Assembly: GCA_022376925.1 (NCBI GenBank)
Contig: JAIOJX010000032.1
Span: forward strand, 100,928,794-100,992,793
DNA from: Tragulus kanchil
Lineage: Eukaryota; Chordata; Mammalia; Artiodactyla; Tragulidae
Length of the DNA: 64,000 nucleotides
Reading direction: 5' to 3'
The notes under the pieces were generated by a model. The model saw nothing but the letters and a program-made list of their open reading frames with translations. It was not told the DNA's origin and made no database searches. Shown piece by piece: positions 50,830-62,751 of the stretch. The first letter of the stretch is position 1; each line of letters opens with the position of its first letter. Position numbers and translations under genes: made by a program.

Positions 50830-51125
50830 CATTATTATTCCCATTTTATAGATGATGAACCTAATTTTTCTCTTTCTGATTTGCCCAAGGCTAATCGGCT
50901 TCCCTAATAGCTCAGCTGGCAAAGAATCTGCCTGTAATGCAGGAAACCTGGGTTCATCCCTGGGTTGGAAAGATCCACTGGAGAAGGGAACAGCTACCAC
51001 TCCAGTGTTCTTGCCTGGCACATCTATGGAGTTACCAAGAGCCGAACACCACTGAGCAACTTTCATTTTCAGAGTTTCAGAATCAACTAAGTGGCAGAGT
51101 CAGATCTCATATCCAGTTCTGACCT
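50830..51125 (-). repeat. MIR split by a Bov-tA insertion (repeated 51958-52253)
   Basis: Antisense MIR text 'cattttatagatgatgaacc ... tgcccaaggctaat' stops at 50894, a sense Bov-tA fills about 50898-51070, and the MIR resumes with 'aagtggcagagtcagatctc'. The Bov-tA is short and diverged (B box gggttcatccc). Confidence 0.75.
50898..51070 (+). mobile_element. Bov-tA-type SINE within the MIR (repeated 52026-52198)
   Basis: 'cttccctaatagctcagctg', 'aaagaatctgcctgtaatgc', 'ctccagtgttcttgcctggc', 'caagagccgaacaccactga'. The middle is shortened relative to full copies. Confidence 0.83.
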
Positions 51126-52453
51126 GTCCTTTTGTGTTTCTACTATGAAACAGCTACCTATAGAAAAAAGAGTATGTGATGCTCTAACAATATTGTACAT
51201 TTTTTACAATTACAGTTCCATTGTCATATTTTATTAGTTTTAGGGAAGATCAGCAATATGTGATTAGTAAACCTGTATTGTTAGCTGTTTTCTCGACTTC
51301 TGTTTAGAGGAAAGATCAAATGCTAAGTGCATGATGACAAGGGAAAAGGACAGCTCTTGGTGGCAGCACTCAGCCTTCTGTTGCCTGAATAGTTTCAGAT
51401 GTGGTTTTGTATTTGCCTCCCACTCCCCAGCAATACCACCTAACCGTTCATCAGATTGAATCTCCTTAAAGAGCCAGGCTATTTTTGTTCATTCTTGGGA
51501 TCATCTTTCTTGCTGACAAGAAGTATCATTTAAGAATCACTCTACCTAGCTGGCAATTCAGGGAAAATAGCCAGTTATTTTTATACTGATATTTGGTTAA
51601 GGGTCACTCCTTCAGTATTCGTTTAAGTAAGAAAAAAATATCTGTTCTACTTTTGAGAAATAAGATGAATGTGTTGCTTGTTCTAATATCCCAATAAAAG
51701 ATGTTAAAGAGTATTAGATTGCTCTCTTGAAACTTTATGAAGGCAGCCTATAAAAAAGAATTCAAAACATTCTGCACTGTCTTAACTATTGATTCATGAT
51801 AATTACAACTTGAATTATTATATACCACATAACTATGATCCTTACTTAGCAATGATAAACTGTCTTGTAGCTTTATTATTATACCAAACAAAAATATGAT
51901 TCTTCATACAGTAAAAACCTCATTTAAATACAATTACCTCAGTTGTCATGAAAGAAACATTATTATTCCCATTTTATAGATGATGAACCTAATTTTTCTC
52001 TTTCTGATTTGCCCAAGGCTAATCGGCTTCCCTAATAGCTCAGCTGGCAAAGAATCTGCCTGTAATGCAGGAAACCTGGGTTCATCCCTGGGTTGGAAAG
52101 ATCCACTGGAGAAGGGAACAGCTACCACTCCAGTGTTCTTGCCTGGCACATCTATGGAGTTACCAAGAGCCGAACACCACTGAGCAACTTTCATTTTCAG
52201 AGTTTCAGAATCAACTAAGTGGCAGAGTCAGATCTCATATCCAGTTCTGACCTGTCCTTTTGTGTTTCTACTATGAAACAGCTACCTATAGAAAAAAGAG
52301 TATGTGATGCTCTAACAATATTGTACATTTTTTACAATTACAGTTCCATTGTCATATTTTATTAGTTTTAGGGAAGATCAGCAATATGTGATTAGTAAAC
52401 CTGTATTGTTAGCTGTTTTCTCGACTTCTGTTTAGAGGAAAGATCAAATGCTA

Positions 52454-54627
52454 AGTGCATGATGACAAGGGAAAAGGACAGCTCTTGGTGGCAGCACTCA
52501 GCCTTCTGTTGCCTGAATAGTTTCAGATGTGGTTTTGTATTTGCCTCCCACTCCCCAGCAATACCACCTAACCGTTCATCAGATTGAATCTCCTTAAAGA
52601 GCCATGCCGCTTGGAGGGTCTCAGTGCCCCACAAGAAGTTCTGATAAATCCAGTAGTCCCCATTTGATTATTTTCCAGTGATGTTTTAGTGTCTCTGTTG
52701 TTTAGTACCAGCCTCTAAGATTAATGTCCCTGACAGCTATTCAGTTCTTCACCCAGGTCTAACTGTATTATCAGTAATCATTTCCTTCGATTCTTTGCTT
52801 CTCCTCGAGGCTTCCCTACTCTGAACCCCCACTATGCTCCCTGTTCTGCATTCTCCATTCCCCTAACCCTTCTCCACTTTTTCCATGTCACTTACCTTCT
52901 GGCACACTGTTTAATTTACTTGTTTATTACATTTTTGTTTTGTCTGTATCTTGCAACTAGAAGGTAAGCTTCACAAGAGTTTCTTCCCCTCTCTTTTTGC
53001 TCACTACTGAATGTACCCTCAGCACAGATGTATCCTAGTAAACCGCAGGCTCTTTCTTCTGTGGACTCAGCCTAGGTGGCACCTGAAGCTTATACAATGA
53101 GGCAGAACCTCCTTAATGAACAAAATACAAAATTGGGGATGAAAGTGAATATCTGAAATTAAAGCTACAAAAGTTTTGAAGCTAACAAATAACAGAAACT
53201 TCCCCAAATCCAAAAAAATAACATTTTTATAAATTATTCCACCTATCTCTATAATACTTGCTTTCTACATCTTTGGGCTGCATATTCTTTGACTGCCTGT
53301 TCATATTTCATGTTTTTATAGAGAGAATAGAAAGATGGTTCTGTCCTTCCTCTAACACGATTGATGAAACTTTGTTCACATCTTCCTCTTCAGGATCCCC
53401 ATAGTGCTTTTTTCAAATAGTTAATATAGCATCTATCAATTCTGTTATAAGTGAATATTTCATATATCTTTCACATTCCATATTCAAATTAATATGTCAT
53501 ATGCATGTGGAAATAAGTTACCCTTTTTCTACTGCTCCTGAGTGCATGATGACAAGGGAAAAGGACAGCTCTTGGTGGCAGCACTCAGCCTTCTGTTGCC
53601 TGAATAGTTTCAGATGTGGTTTTGTATTTGCCTCCCACTCCCCAGCAATACCACCTAACCGTTCATCAGATTGAATCTCCTTAAAGAGCCATGCCGCTTG
53701 GAGGGTCTCAGTGCCCCACAAGAAGTTCTGATAAATCCAGTAGTCCCCATTTGATTATTTTCCAGTGATGTTTTAGTGTCTCTGTTGTTTAGTACCAGCC
53801 TCTAAGATTAATGTCCCTGACAGCTATTCAGTTCTTCACCCAGGTCTAACTGTATTATCAGTAATCATTTCCTTCGATTCTTTGCTTCTCCTCGAGGCTT
53901 CCCTACTCTGAACCCCCACTATGCTCCCTGTTCTGCATTCTCCATTCCCCTAACCCTTCTCCACTTTTTCCATGTCACTTACCTTCTGGCACACTGTTTA
54001 ATTTACTTGTTTATTACTTTTTTGTTTTGTCTGTATCTTGCAACTAGAAGGTAAGCTTCACAAGAGTTTCTTCCCCTCTCTTTTTGCTCACTACTGAATG
54101 TACCCTCAGCACAGATGTATCCTAGTAAACCGCAGGCTCTTTCTTCTGTGGACTCAGCCTAGGTGGCACCTGAAGCTTATACAATGAGGCAGAACCTCCT
54201 TAATGAACAAAATACAAAATTGGGGATGAAAGTGAATATCTGAAATTAAAGCTACAAAAGTTTTGAAGCTAACAAATAACAGAAACTTCCCCAAATCCAA
54301 AAAAATAACATTTTTATAAATTATTCCACCTATCTCTATAATACTTGCTTTCTACATCTTTGGGCTGCATATTCTTTGACTGCCTGTTCATATTTCATGT
54401 TTTTATAGAGAGAATAGAAAGATGGTTCTGTCCTTCCTCTAACACGATTGATGAAACTTTGTTCACATCTTCCTCTTCAGGATCCCCATAGTGCTTTTTT
54501 CAAATAGTTAATATAGCATCTATCAATTCTGTTATAAGTGAATATTTCATATATCTTTCACATTCCATATTCAAATTAATATGTCATATGCATGTGGAAA
54601 TAAGTTACCCTTTCTACTGCTCCTGAG
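52454..54627. repeat. Direct duplication 16 (52454-53540 and 53541-54627)
   Basis: 1087 bp unit starting agtgcatgatgacaagg, overlapping duplication 15. Differences are a base in 'ttattac(a/t)ttttttg' and two T bases near 53524. Mostly unique flank with an L2 end. Confidence 0.95.
52905..53040 (+). repeat. L2-like 3' end (repeated 53992-54125)
   Basis: 'ctggcacactgtttaattta', 'gcaactagaaggtaagcttc' and 'ctactgaatgtaccctcagc' resemble the L2 3' region; diverged. Confidence 0.6.
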
Positions 54628-54903
54628 GCTTAATAGAACCTAGTATATCATTCCCGAAATATTTCTTGAGTTGAAATAAAATGATTCCCAAAATGTAGAG
54701 CCAAGAAATCAAAATAAAGGAAGAGCATTTAAAAAAAAATAAGTCAAAATCGCAACTTGATTTCACATACACAGATATGTTAAATATGAAGCTGGATTTT
54801 CAGTATAGCAGTCACTAGTGAGATTGGAGATCACCAGAACATATAGGACCTTAGAGATTCATGCTTAGGTTTTCTTTCCTGTTACTGTTCTCCAGTTTAA
54901 AAT
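54628..54903. other. PRKAA2 5' flank, nothing recognised
   Basis: AT-rich unique sequence. Confidence 0.4.
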
Positions 54904-54916
54904 AAAAAGTTGGACA

Positions 54917-55172
54917 GGGCTTCCCTGGTGGTCCAGTGGGTAAGGACACCGCCTTGCAGTGCAAGGGGCACCGGTTTGATCCCTGGCCTGGGAAGATGCC
55001 ACGTGCCGCAGAGTAGCTGGACCAATATGTCCAACTACCGAGTCAGTGCTCTGGAGTGCATGCACCCAGAGTTGGTGCTCTGTAGTGAGATAGGCCACTG
55101 CGATGGGAGGCCCACACAGGCCAAAGAACAAAGATAAATAAATGAGAGATCAATAGAAGTGGTCAAAAAAAA
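54917..55172 (+). mobile_element. Young tRNA-headed SINE with GC-rich body, copy 7 (repeated 56016-56270)
   Basis: Head ggcttccctggtggtccagt, B box ggtttgatccc near 54972. Target-site duplication aaaaagttggaca (54904-54916) against aaaaagttgggca (55173-55185). More CpG decay than copy 6. Confidence 0.9.
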
Positions 55173-55524
55173 AAAAAGTTGGGCACTGACTGATGAATGA
55201 CTTGTGTTGATGGTATCTTATAGGTAGTATTCAATAATTACTTCTTTTTCATTTTTATTATGAAAAATTTCAAACATAGGAAAAATAACTCCCGCCCTTA
55301 ATGATTATCAGTATTATTATTTACCACTCTGTTTTTTTTCACTTTTTGTTTATTTCGTAGGATGTTTCATAGCAAACAAATTATTTGCTGTTTCACTGGT
55401 AAATACTTCAGCATACACTGCTATAGATAGGGACTTCTTTTTAGCATAACTATACTACAATGATCATATCTACCAAAATTAGCAATAATTCCTTACTATT
55501 ATAAAACACCCTATAGGGAAAGAG

Positions 55525-55935
55525 CAAATTAGCCAAGATGGCGTGGTCAGGCTCTCTCACCTCACACCCTCACACCCTCTTACCCCATGTTCTATAAATA
55601 ATGATGATGTAACAGCTGAGCTCACTTACAGCGCTGCACACGCACATCATGAGGTACTAGCCTGATCACAAAGTACTTGCTTGGTCCCGGGCTACTTTGT
55701 GCAGTACCCATGTATGAGCTTCACCTGAAAGCTCCAGCTGCTGCTGCATTGAGGCTACATCGGAACAGCATTATGGTATGTGAGGTTATATTATGGCTAC
55801 GTTATGGTTACGTTATGGCTGCTGCTACAGCTGCTGCATCAGCCAGGAGAGAATAAACGTGTCCCTTCGAGTCTCCTTCCAGCCTCTTAGCTTGCATCTT
55901 GCCCATCCTGGGTTCAATGAACAATGTGAACAGCA
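55525..55935 (+). mobile_element. Possible solo LTR (repeated 56620-57025)
   Basis: A compact unit has a TATAAATAA at 55593 and, about 250 bp further, GAGAATAAACG (polyadenylation signal) at 55850, then a C/T-rich stretch. That promoter-then-signal order is typical of a retroviral-type LTR. I do not see clear TG...CA ends or a target-site duplication, and no viral coding region is adjacent. It also carries a small internal repeat (tatggctacgttatgg). Other possibility: unique sequence with chance signals. Confidence 0.35.
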
Positions 55936-57334
55936 AGACAGTTGGAATTACAAGTAGGATGAAGAGCAATATACACCCATTCGAATGTGTTTTTTTGGTT
56001 TTCTTCGGTTTGGACAGGGCTTCCTGGTGGTCCAGTGGGTAAGGACACCGCCTTGCAGTGCAAGGGCACCGGTTTGATCCCTGGCCTGGGAAGATGCCAC
56101 GTGCGCAGAGTAGCTGGACCAATATGTCCAACTACCGAGTCAGTGCTCTGGAGTGCATGCACCCAGAGTTGGTGCTCTGTAGTGAGATAGGCCACTGCGA
56201 TGGGAGGCCCACACAGGCCAAAGAACAAAGATAAATAAATGAGAGATCAATAGAAGTGGTCAAAAAAAAAAAAAGTTGGGCACTGACTGATGAATGACTT
56301 GTGTTGATGGTATCTTATAGGTAGTATTCAATAATTACTTCTTTTTCATTTTTATTATGAAAAATTTCAAACATAGGAAAAATAACTCCCGCCCTTAATG
56401 ATTATCAGTATTATTATTTACCACTCTGTTTTTTCACTTTTTGTTTATTTCGTAGGATGTTTCATAGCAAACAAATTATTTGCTGTTTCACTGGTAAATA
56501 CTTCAGCATACACTGCTATAGATAGGGACTTCTTTTTAGCATAACTATACTACAATGATCATATCTACCAAAATTAGCAATAATTCCTTACTATTATAAA
56601 ACACCCTATAGGGAAAGAGCAAATTAGCCAAGATGGCGTGGTCAGGCTCTCTCACCTCACACCCTCACACCCTCTTACCCCATGTTCTATAAATAATGAT
56701 GATGTAACAGCTGAGCTCACTTACAGCGCTGCACACGCACATCATGAGGTACTAGCCTGATCACAAAGTACTTGCTTGGTCCCGGGCTACTTTGTGCAGT
56801 ACCCATGTATGAGCTTCACCTGAAAGCTCCAGCTGCTGCTGCATTGAGGCTACATCGGAACAGCATTATGGTATGTGAGGTTATATTATGGCTACGTTAT
56901 GGTTACGTTATGGCTGCTGCTACAGCTGCTGCATCAGCCAGGAGAGAATAAACGTGTCCCTTCGAGTCTCCTTCCAGCCTCTTAGCTTGCATCTTGCCCA
57001 TCCTGGGTTCAATGAACAATGTGAACAGCAAGACAGTTGGAATTACAAGTAGGATGAAGAGCAATATACACCCATTCTGTGTTCGGTTTTCCTTGATTGT
57101 CTAAGAAAGTGAGTGTACATTTATTCTTTTGGGGGGTGTGTAAATTTATTCTAATCAGGATTTTTGAATAGTATTTTAGTGAGGTGGATCTTATGTCTCT
57201 TTTAACCTGTGATTTTTTCCCTCCATCTTTAAAAGGGTCATTTATTTGTTTAAAAAATGAGTCATTTTACCTTGTTGAAAATCCTAAACTTTGTTGAATT
57301 TAGCTCAATAATTATTCTTGATCATGAAAGGTAG

Positions 57335-57470
57335 TACGGTGTTGTAGGAAGCATAGTATTTAGAAACAAAAATCCTGAGTTCACATCTCAGCTTAGTCAA
57401 TTGACAGTGTGTCTTTAAACAGATTCACTTACATCTCATTGGTAAAACTAGTAGTGTTAGATTCAGTTCC
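57335..57470 (+). repeat. MIR-type SINE
   Basis: 'aatcctgagttcacatctca' then 'gcttagtcaattgacagtgt', followed by 'ttacatctcattggtaaaac' matches the MIR sense order, diverged. Confidence 0.6.
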
Positions 57471-57492
57471 CAAATCCACTCCCCATTTTAAA

Positions 57493-57818
57493 GATTATAT
57501 TTATTTATTTATTTAATGGAGGGGGCGGGTTGGGGAGAGAGGGGGCGGGTGGGCCACTTCTCTTGGTCTTCCATTTATTTAGTTTTTCATCCATCTTTAT
57601 TCTTTGGCCCGTGTGGGCCTCCCATAGCGGCGGCCTCTGTTGTCACAGAGCACCGGCTCTGGGCGCATGTGTTCCAGAGCACCGGAGCTCCGGCTCAGTA
57701 ATTGGACACATCGGTCCAGCCGCTCTGCGGCACATGGGATATTCCCAGGCCAGGGATCAAACCGGTGCCCCTTGCACTTCAAGACGGTGTCCTTACCCAT
57801 TGGACCACCAGGGAAGCC
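57493..57818 (-). mobile_element. Young tRNA-headed SINE with GC-rich body, copy 8
   Basis: Antisense: tail (tttatttatttatttaatgg) at the low end, GC-rich body 57600-57720, head at 57740-57818 ending gaccaccagggaagcc. Perfect 17 bp target-site duplication ccactccccattttaaa at 57476-57492 and 57819-57835. Confidence 0.94.
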
Positions 57819-57835
57819 CCACTCCCCATTTTAAA

Positions 57836-58383
57836 ATGAAACTCTCAAAGGAAAAAGGGAGATTACTATGAAGTACTCAAGGCTATATAGTCCAAGGTAT
57901 CTCAACAAACTGATCTTGGTACATTATTTTTCCTACACACATTTTACCTCTTGACATTTATTATTACTGGTTTGTAAGGTTGAGGAGATAATATTAACTG
58001 GCCCAACATTCTTCCAAAAGATAAGTAGATACATGTGACAACTGTTAAAACCCTTTCAAGCAAGTGTAACATTTTGTGATGTTATTTTTAGCAGGTACTC
58101 TGGTAACAAATATTAAACTTAATGTAATCTGTTTTCATTTTCATCTGAGTATGTTTCTAAATTGCTTCAATATGAGTCAACATTTCTGTCAGTGTAGTTA
58201 AGAAAAATATAAAACATTTTGGATCAGATTTTCTCCGTGAGCAGATGCATTAATTGCAATAACAAAGGTTGTTTGCTTTGCTATATAAACATTATGGATC
58301 TAACAGCATTTTTGGAATCTTGCTTTCATGTGTGTGTTGACAACTAGTCTGGGAAAAAAAAAAAACATGCTTTTAGATCAGTT
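57836..58383. other. PRKAA2 5' flank, nothing recognised
   Basis: AT-rich unique sequence. Confidence 0.45.
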
Positions 58384-58882
58384 AAATCAATTATTTTCAT
58401 TCTGGCATGGACCCAATGCCTAGCTATACTGTGCTTTTAAACTAGTGAGGTTTGAATAAAGTGATACCAAGGTCACCTTGAAATGATTATCATCTATATT
58501 GTGGTTGTGCTTTGGAATTAAGACAACCCTTGACAAAACTATATGGTATGCACATTATTTGAAGTCTTTTATAATACACTTTTAATGACCTCCAATGGGT
58601 GTTAATGCTTTGGTTTTTTGGTTCAGTCCTGTGAACATTAACTACAAAGCTTTACCATGATTAATTAGTGCAAACTTAAGACCAATTGACTAATTTCAAA
58701 CTTTCTAAATGCTCTGTATATACTAAAATAACTCTCCCTCCAAGATTAAAGACCTTTAAAAATAGCCGGAGATTTCCATTTCTTTTTTATTAGAATATGG
58801 GTAAGCACTAGGTGCCCTTCAAGGGTTCTTAACTCTGAGGTTCTGACTCTATGAAATTAACTGTGTTATATTCATTAATAAG

Positions 58883-59100
58883 GGGCTTCCCCCAGTGGCT
58901 CAGTGGTAAAGAATCTGCCTACAGTGCAGGAGACTCAGGAAACGTCGATGCGATCCCTAGTTTGGGAAGCTTTTCTGGAGGAGAAAATGGAAGCCCACTC
59001 TGGAATTCTTGCCTGGAGAACCCCATGGACAGAGAAGCCTGGTGGGCTACAGTTCATAGGGTCACAGAGAGTTGGGCACGACTGAAGCAACTGAGCACAC
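58883..59100 (+). mobile_element. Bov-tA-type SINE (repeated 60032-60250)
   Basis: 'cagtggctcagtggtaaaga', B box cgatgcgatccc (degenerate) near 58946, 'ttcttgcctggagaacccca', 'gttgggcacgactgaagcaa' end. It carries the 'tgaagcaactgagcac' variant 3' end. Confidence 0.88.
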
Positions 59101-59229
59101 GTGCATTCGTTAATAAACTTTTCACCCTCTATTTTTTAAATGTTGAAATGTTTTAAAAATGGTATAAAACTAACAATCTCTCCAATTAAAGATTCATAGA
59201 TTCTCTGAGTAAATTGCTCCTTGTTCTAA

Positions 59230-59345
59230 ATATATGCATTCATTGGGAAAAAGATGTATAAATGCCTCCTGTGTGCTAGATGCTGTTCGAGGCATTGGGG
59301 ACATAGTGATGAACAAGACAGAGTTGCTGTTTTCTCATTTATCAC
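59230..59345 (-). repeat. L2 3' end, antisense (repeated 60380-60490)
   Basis: 'tgtgtgctagatgctgttcg', 'aggcattggggacatagtga', 'tgaacaagacagagttgctg' is the antisense L2 terminus. Confidence 0.7.
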
Positions 59346-60856
59346 TTATAGAGTTAGCATTTGCTAAAGATAAAACATTCACGGCAATTTTAAAGAAGCC
59401 AAGTCATTCCTCATTCAGGATGGTGGCCATAGCCATATAGTGAGTGCTGTGGTGGGGTTTTGCAGAAGGTAAGAAAGATTGGATTGTGCTCAACTCTGAA
59501 TACAACAAAGAAAAAGGGTGATTGTAGCCAAGGAAATCAATTATTTTCATTCTGGCATGGACCCAATGCCTAGCTATACTGTGCTTTTAAACTAGTGAGG
59601 TTTGAATAAAGTGATACCAAGGTCACCTTGAAATGATTATCATCTATATTGTGGTTGTGCTTTGGAATTAAGACAACCCTTGACAAAACTATATGGTATG
59701 CACATTATTTGAAGTCTTTTATAATACACTTTTAATGACCTCCAATGGGTGTTAATGCTTTGGTTTTTTGGTTCAGTCCTGTGAACATTAACTACAAAGC
59801 TTTACCATGATTAATTAGTGCAAACTTAAGACCAATTGACTAATTTCAAACTTTCTAAATGCTCTGTATATACTAAAATAACTCTCCCTCCAAGATTAAA
59901 GACCTTTAAAAATAGCCGGAGATTTCCATTTCTTTTTTATTAGAATATGGGTAAGCACTAGGTGCCCTTCAAGGGTTCTTAACTCTGAGGTTCTGACTCT
60001 ATGAAATTAACTGTGTTATATTCATTAATAAGGGGCTTCCCCAGTGGCTCAGTGGTAAAGAATCTGCCTACAGTGCAGGAGACTCAGGAAACGTCGATGT
60101 GATCCCTAGTTTGGGAAGCTTTTCTGGAGGAGAAAATGGAAACCCACTCTGGAATTCTTGCCTGGAGAACCCCATGGACAGAGAAGCCTGGTGGGCTACA
60201 GTTCATAGGGTCACAGAGAGTTGGGCACGACTGAAGCAACTGAGCACACGTGCATTCGTTAATAAACTTTTCACCCTCTATTTTTTAAATGTTGAAATGT
60301 TTTAAAAATGGTATAAAACTAACAATCTCTCCAATTAAAGATTCATAGATTCTCTGAGTAAATTGCTCCTTGTTCTAAATATATGCATTCATTGGGAAAA
60401 AAAGATGTATAAATGCCTCCTGTGTGCTAGATGCTGTTCGAGGCACTGGGGACATAGTGATGAACAAGACAGAGTTGCTGTTTTTCTCATTTATCACTTA
60501 TAGAGTTAGCATTTGCTAAAGATAAAACATTCACGGCAATTTTAAAGAAGCCAAGTCATTCCTCATTCAGGATGGTGGCCATAGCCATATAGTGAGTGCT
60601 GTGGTGGGGTTTTGCAGAAGGTAAGAAAGATTGGATTGTGCTCAACTCTGAATACAACAAAGAAAAAGGGTGATTGTAGCCAAGGACCTGCATAGGAATA
60701 TGGGTGAGTAGAAAACTACTGGGAGAATAGGCTAATCCTTTGTTAAACTAACCTAACAGGCTCCCTGCTGATAGAAGGCCAAGGTGATGGTAAGGATGAG
60801 AAATTTTATTGTATATTGAGATTTCTTGCTAAACTGAATTTACCAGTGTGTGTGTA

Positions 60857-61055
60857 TGTTTAGTCACTCAGTCCCATCCAGCTCTTTGCAACCCCATGAA
60901 TCCTAACCCACCAGGCTCCTCTGTTCATGGGATTTTCTAGGCAAGAATATTCTGGAGTGGGTACCCATTTCCTTCTTCGGGAGATCTTCCTGACCCAGGT
61001 ATCAAACCCTGGTCTTCTGCTTTGCAGGCAGGTTCTTTACCACTCACACCACCAG
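60857..61055 (-). mobile_element. Bov-tA-type SINE (repeated 61962-62160)
   Basis: Antisense: 'gtttagtcactcagtcccat', 'caaccccatgaatcctaacc', 'ggctcctctgttcatgggat', head 'gcaggttctttaccactcac'. Confidence 0.86.
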
Positions 61056-61139
61056 CTTAACAGGATTTTCACTAAAACTGGTCTCTTGAGGATGTGTAGA
61101 AGGATCAGGCCTATGTGGCCTCAGGGGAGCCTGACGAGT

Positions 61140-61550
61140 TAAGTCAAAGAGAGAGTCTTTGTCACATTCTAGTGGAAGAGGCAGACAATAAACATGCAAG
61201 TGATGTTTCCTATAAGGTACTGTTAGTGGCAAGTGCTGTAAAGGAGCATAAGTAGAATAAATGGACACAAAGATGAACGTGGGGAAGGGGGAGGGTAGAG
61301 TATGCATCTGACATAGATGGTCAGAGATAGTCTTGCTGAGAGTGTCGAGAGCAGAGACCTGATGAAGAAAGAAGGAATTATTGAAATATCTGGGATAAAA
61401 GCATTCCAGACAGAAAGAAAAGCAAGCCCAATGCCCTGAGACAGTACGAATAGATTTATTGGAGAAATAGCAAGCAGCTCAGTGTGTTCCAGCTGCTAAG
61501 TACAAGAATGAGAATGGAGGGGTTTGCAATTACGATATTAGCATGTTAAA
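61140..61550. repeat. Probable ancient interspersed repeat, family not assigned (repeated 62245-62637; further old repeat text to about 63700)
   Basis: 'ttctagtggaagaggcagac', 'aataaacatgcaagtgatgt', 'ggcaagtgctgtaaaggagc', 'ttccagacagaaagaaaagc', 'caatgccctgagacagtacg' are familiar themes of a long old mammalian repeat that follows antisense L2 ends. Later text (ggattttcttttaaagtgta at 62684; tgatgaccttgacaagtgac at 63599) continues it. Confidence 0.45.
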
Positions 61551-62751
61551 CTTGGGGACATAGTGATGAACAAGACAGAGTTGCTGTTTTCTCATTTATC
61601 ACTTATAGAGTTAGCATTTGCTAAAGATAAAACATTCACGGCAATTTTAAAGAAGCCAAGTCATTCCTCATTCAGGATGGTGGCCATAGCCATATAGTGA
61701 GTGCTGTGGTGGGGTTTTGCAGAAGGTAAGAAAGATTGGATTGTGCTCAACTCTGAATACAACAAAGAAAAAGGGTGATTGTAGCCAAGGACCTGCATAG
61801 GAATATGGGTGAGTAGAAAACTACTGGGAGAATAGGCTAATCCTTTGTTAAACTAACCTAACAGGCTCCCTGCTGATAGAAGGCCAAGGTGATGGTAAGG
61901 ATGAGAAATTTTATTGTATATTGAGATTTCTTGCTAAACTGAATTTACCAGTGTGTGTGTATGTTTAGTCACTCAGTCCCATCCAGCTCTTTGCAACCCC
62001 ATGAATCCTAACCCACCAGGCTCCTCTGTTCATGGGATTTTCTAGGCAAGAATATTCTGGAGTGGGTACCCATTTCCTTCTTCGGGAGATCTTCCTGACC
62101 CAGGTATCAAACCCTGGTCTTCTGCTTTGCAGGCAGGTTCTTTACCACTCACACCACCAGCTTAACAGGATTCTCACTAAAACTGGTCTCTTGAGGATGT
62201 GTAGAAGGATCAGGCCTATGTGGCCTCAGGGGAGCCTGACGAGTTAAGTCAAAGAGAGAGTCTTTGTCACATTCTAGTGGAAGAGGCAGACAATAAACAT
62301 GCAAGTGATGTTTCCTATAAGGTACTGTTAGTGGCAAGTGCTGTAAAGGAGCATAAGTAGAATAAATGGACACAAAGATGAACGTGGGGAAGGGGGAGGG
62401 TAGAGTATGCATCTGACATAGATGGTCAGAGATAGTCTTGCTGAGAGTGTCGAGTGCAGAGACCTGATGAGGAAAGAAGGAATCATTGAAATATCTGGGA
62501 TAAAAGCATTCCAGACAGAAAGAAAAGCAAGCCCAATGCCCTGAGACAGTACGAATAGATTTATTGGAGAAATAGCAAGCAGCTCAGTGTGTTCCAGCTG
62601 CTAAGTACAAGAATGAGAATGGAGGGGTTTGCAATTAGAATGCCTAGAGCCAGGTCATCCGGGGTAGGCTATGTTAAAAACTTTGGATTTTCTTTTAAAG
62701 TGTAATCACATATTTTTGGAATGCTTTTGAAGGGAAGAGTGTTGTGATATG

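Larger units (their letters stand above)
50348..52604. repeat. Direct duplication 15 (50348-51475 and 51476-52604)
   Basis: 1128 bp unit starting aggctatttttgttc, copies essentially identical. Contains a MIR split by a Bov-tA SINE. Confidence 0.95.
54910..57077. repeat. Direct duplication 17 (54910-56009 and 56010-57077)
   Basis: 1.1 kb unit starting just inside the target-site duplication of a young SINE. The second copy has single-base losses in the SINE (ttccctgg to ttcctgg; gtgccgc to gtgcgc; aaggggc to aagggc) and in a poly-T run. The first copy ends in about 20 garbled bases (tttttttggttttcttcgg). Deletions in short homopolymers resemble long-read error. Confidence 0.95.
58384..60685. 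repeat. Direct duplication 18 (58384-59533 and 59534-60685)
   Basis: 1150 bp unit starting aaatcaattattttc. Differences: one C in the SINE head (ttccccc against ttcccc), cgatg(c/t)gatc, extra A bases near 60400 and an extra T near 60485. Confidence 0.95.
60448..62637. repeat. Direct duplication 19 (60448-61553 and 61554-62637)
   Basis: 1.105 kb unit starting ggggacatagtgatg, overlapping duplication 18, so this start occurs three times (59296, 60448, 61554). Copies differ by single substitutions (61072 t against 62174 c; 61350-61370 region) and the first ends in about 25 stray bases (cgatattagcatgttaaact). Confidence 0.95.
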
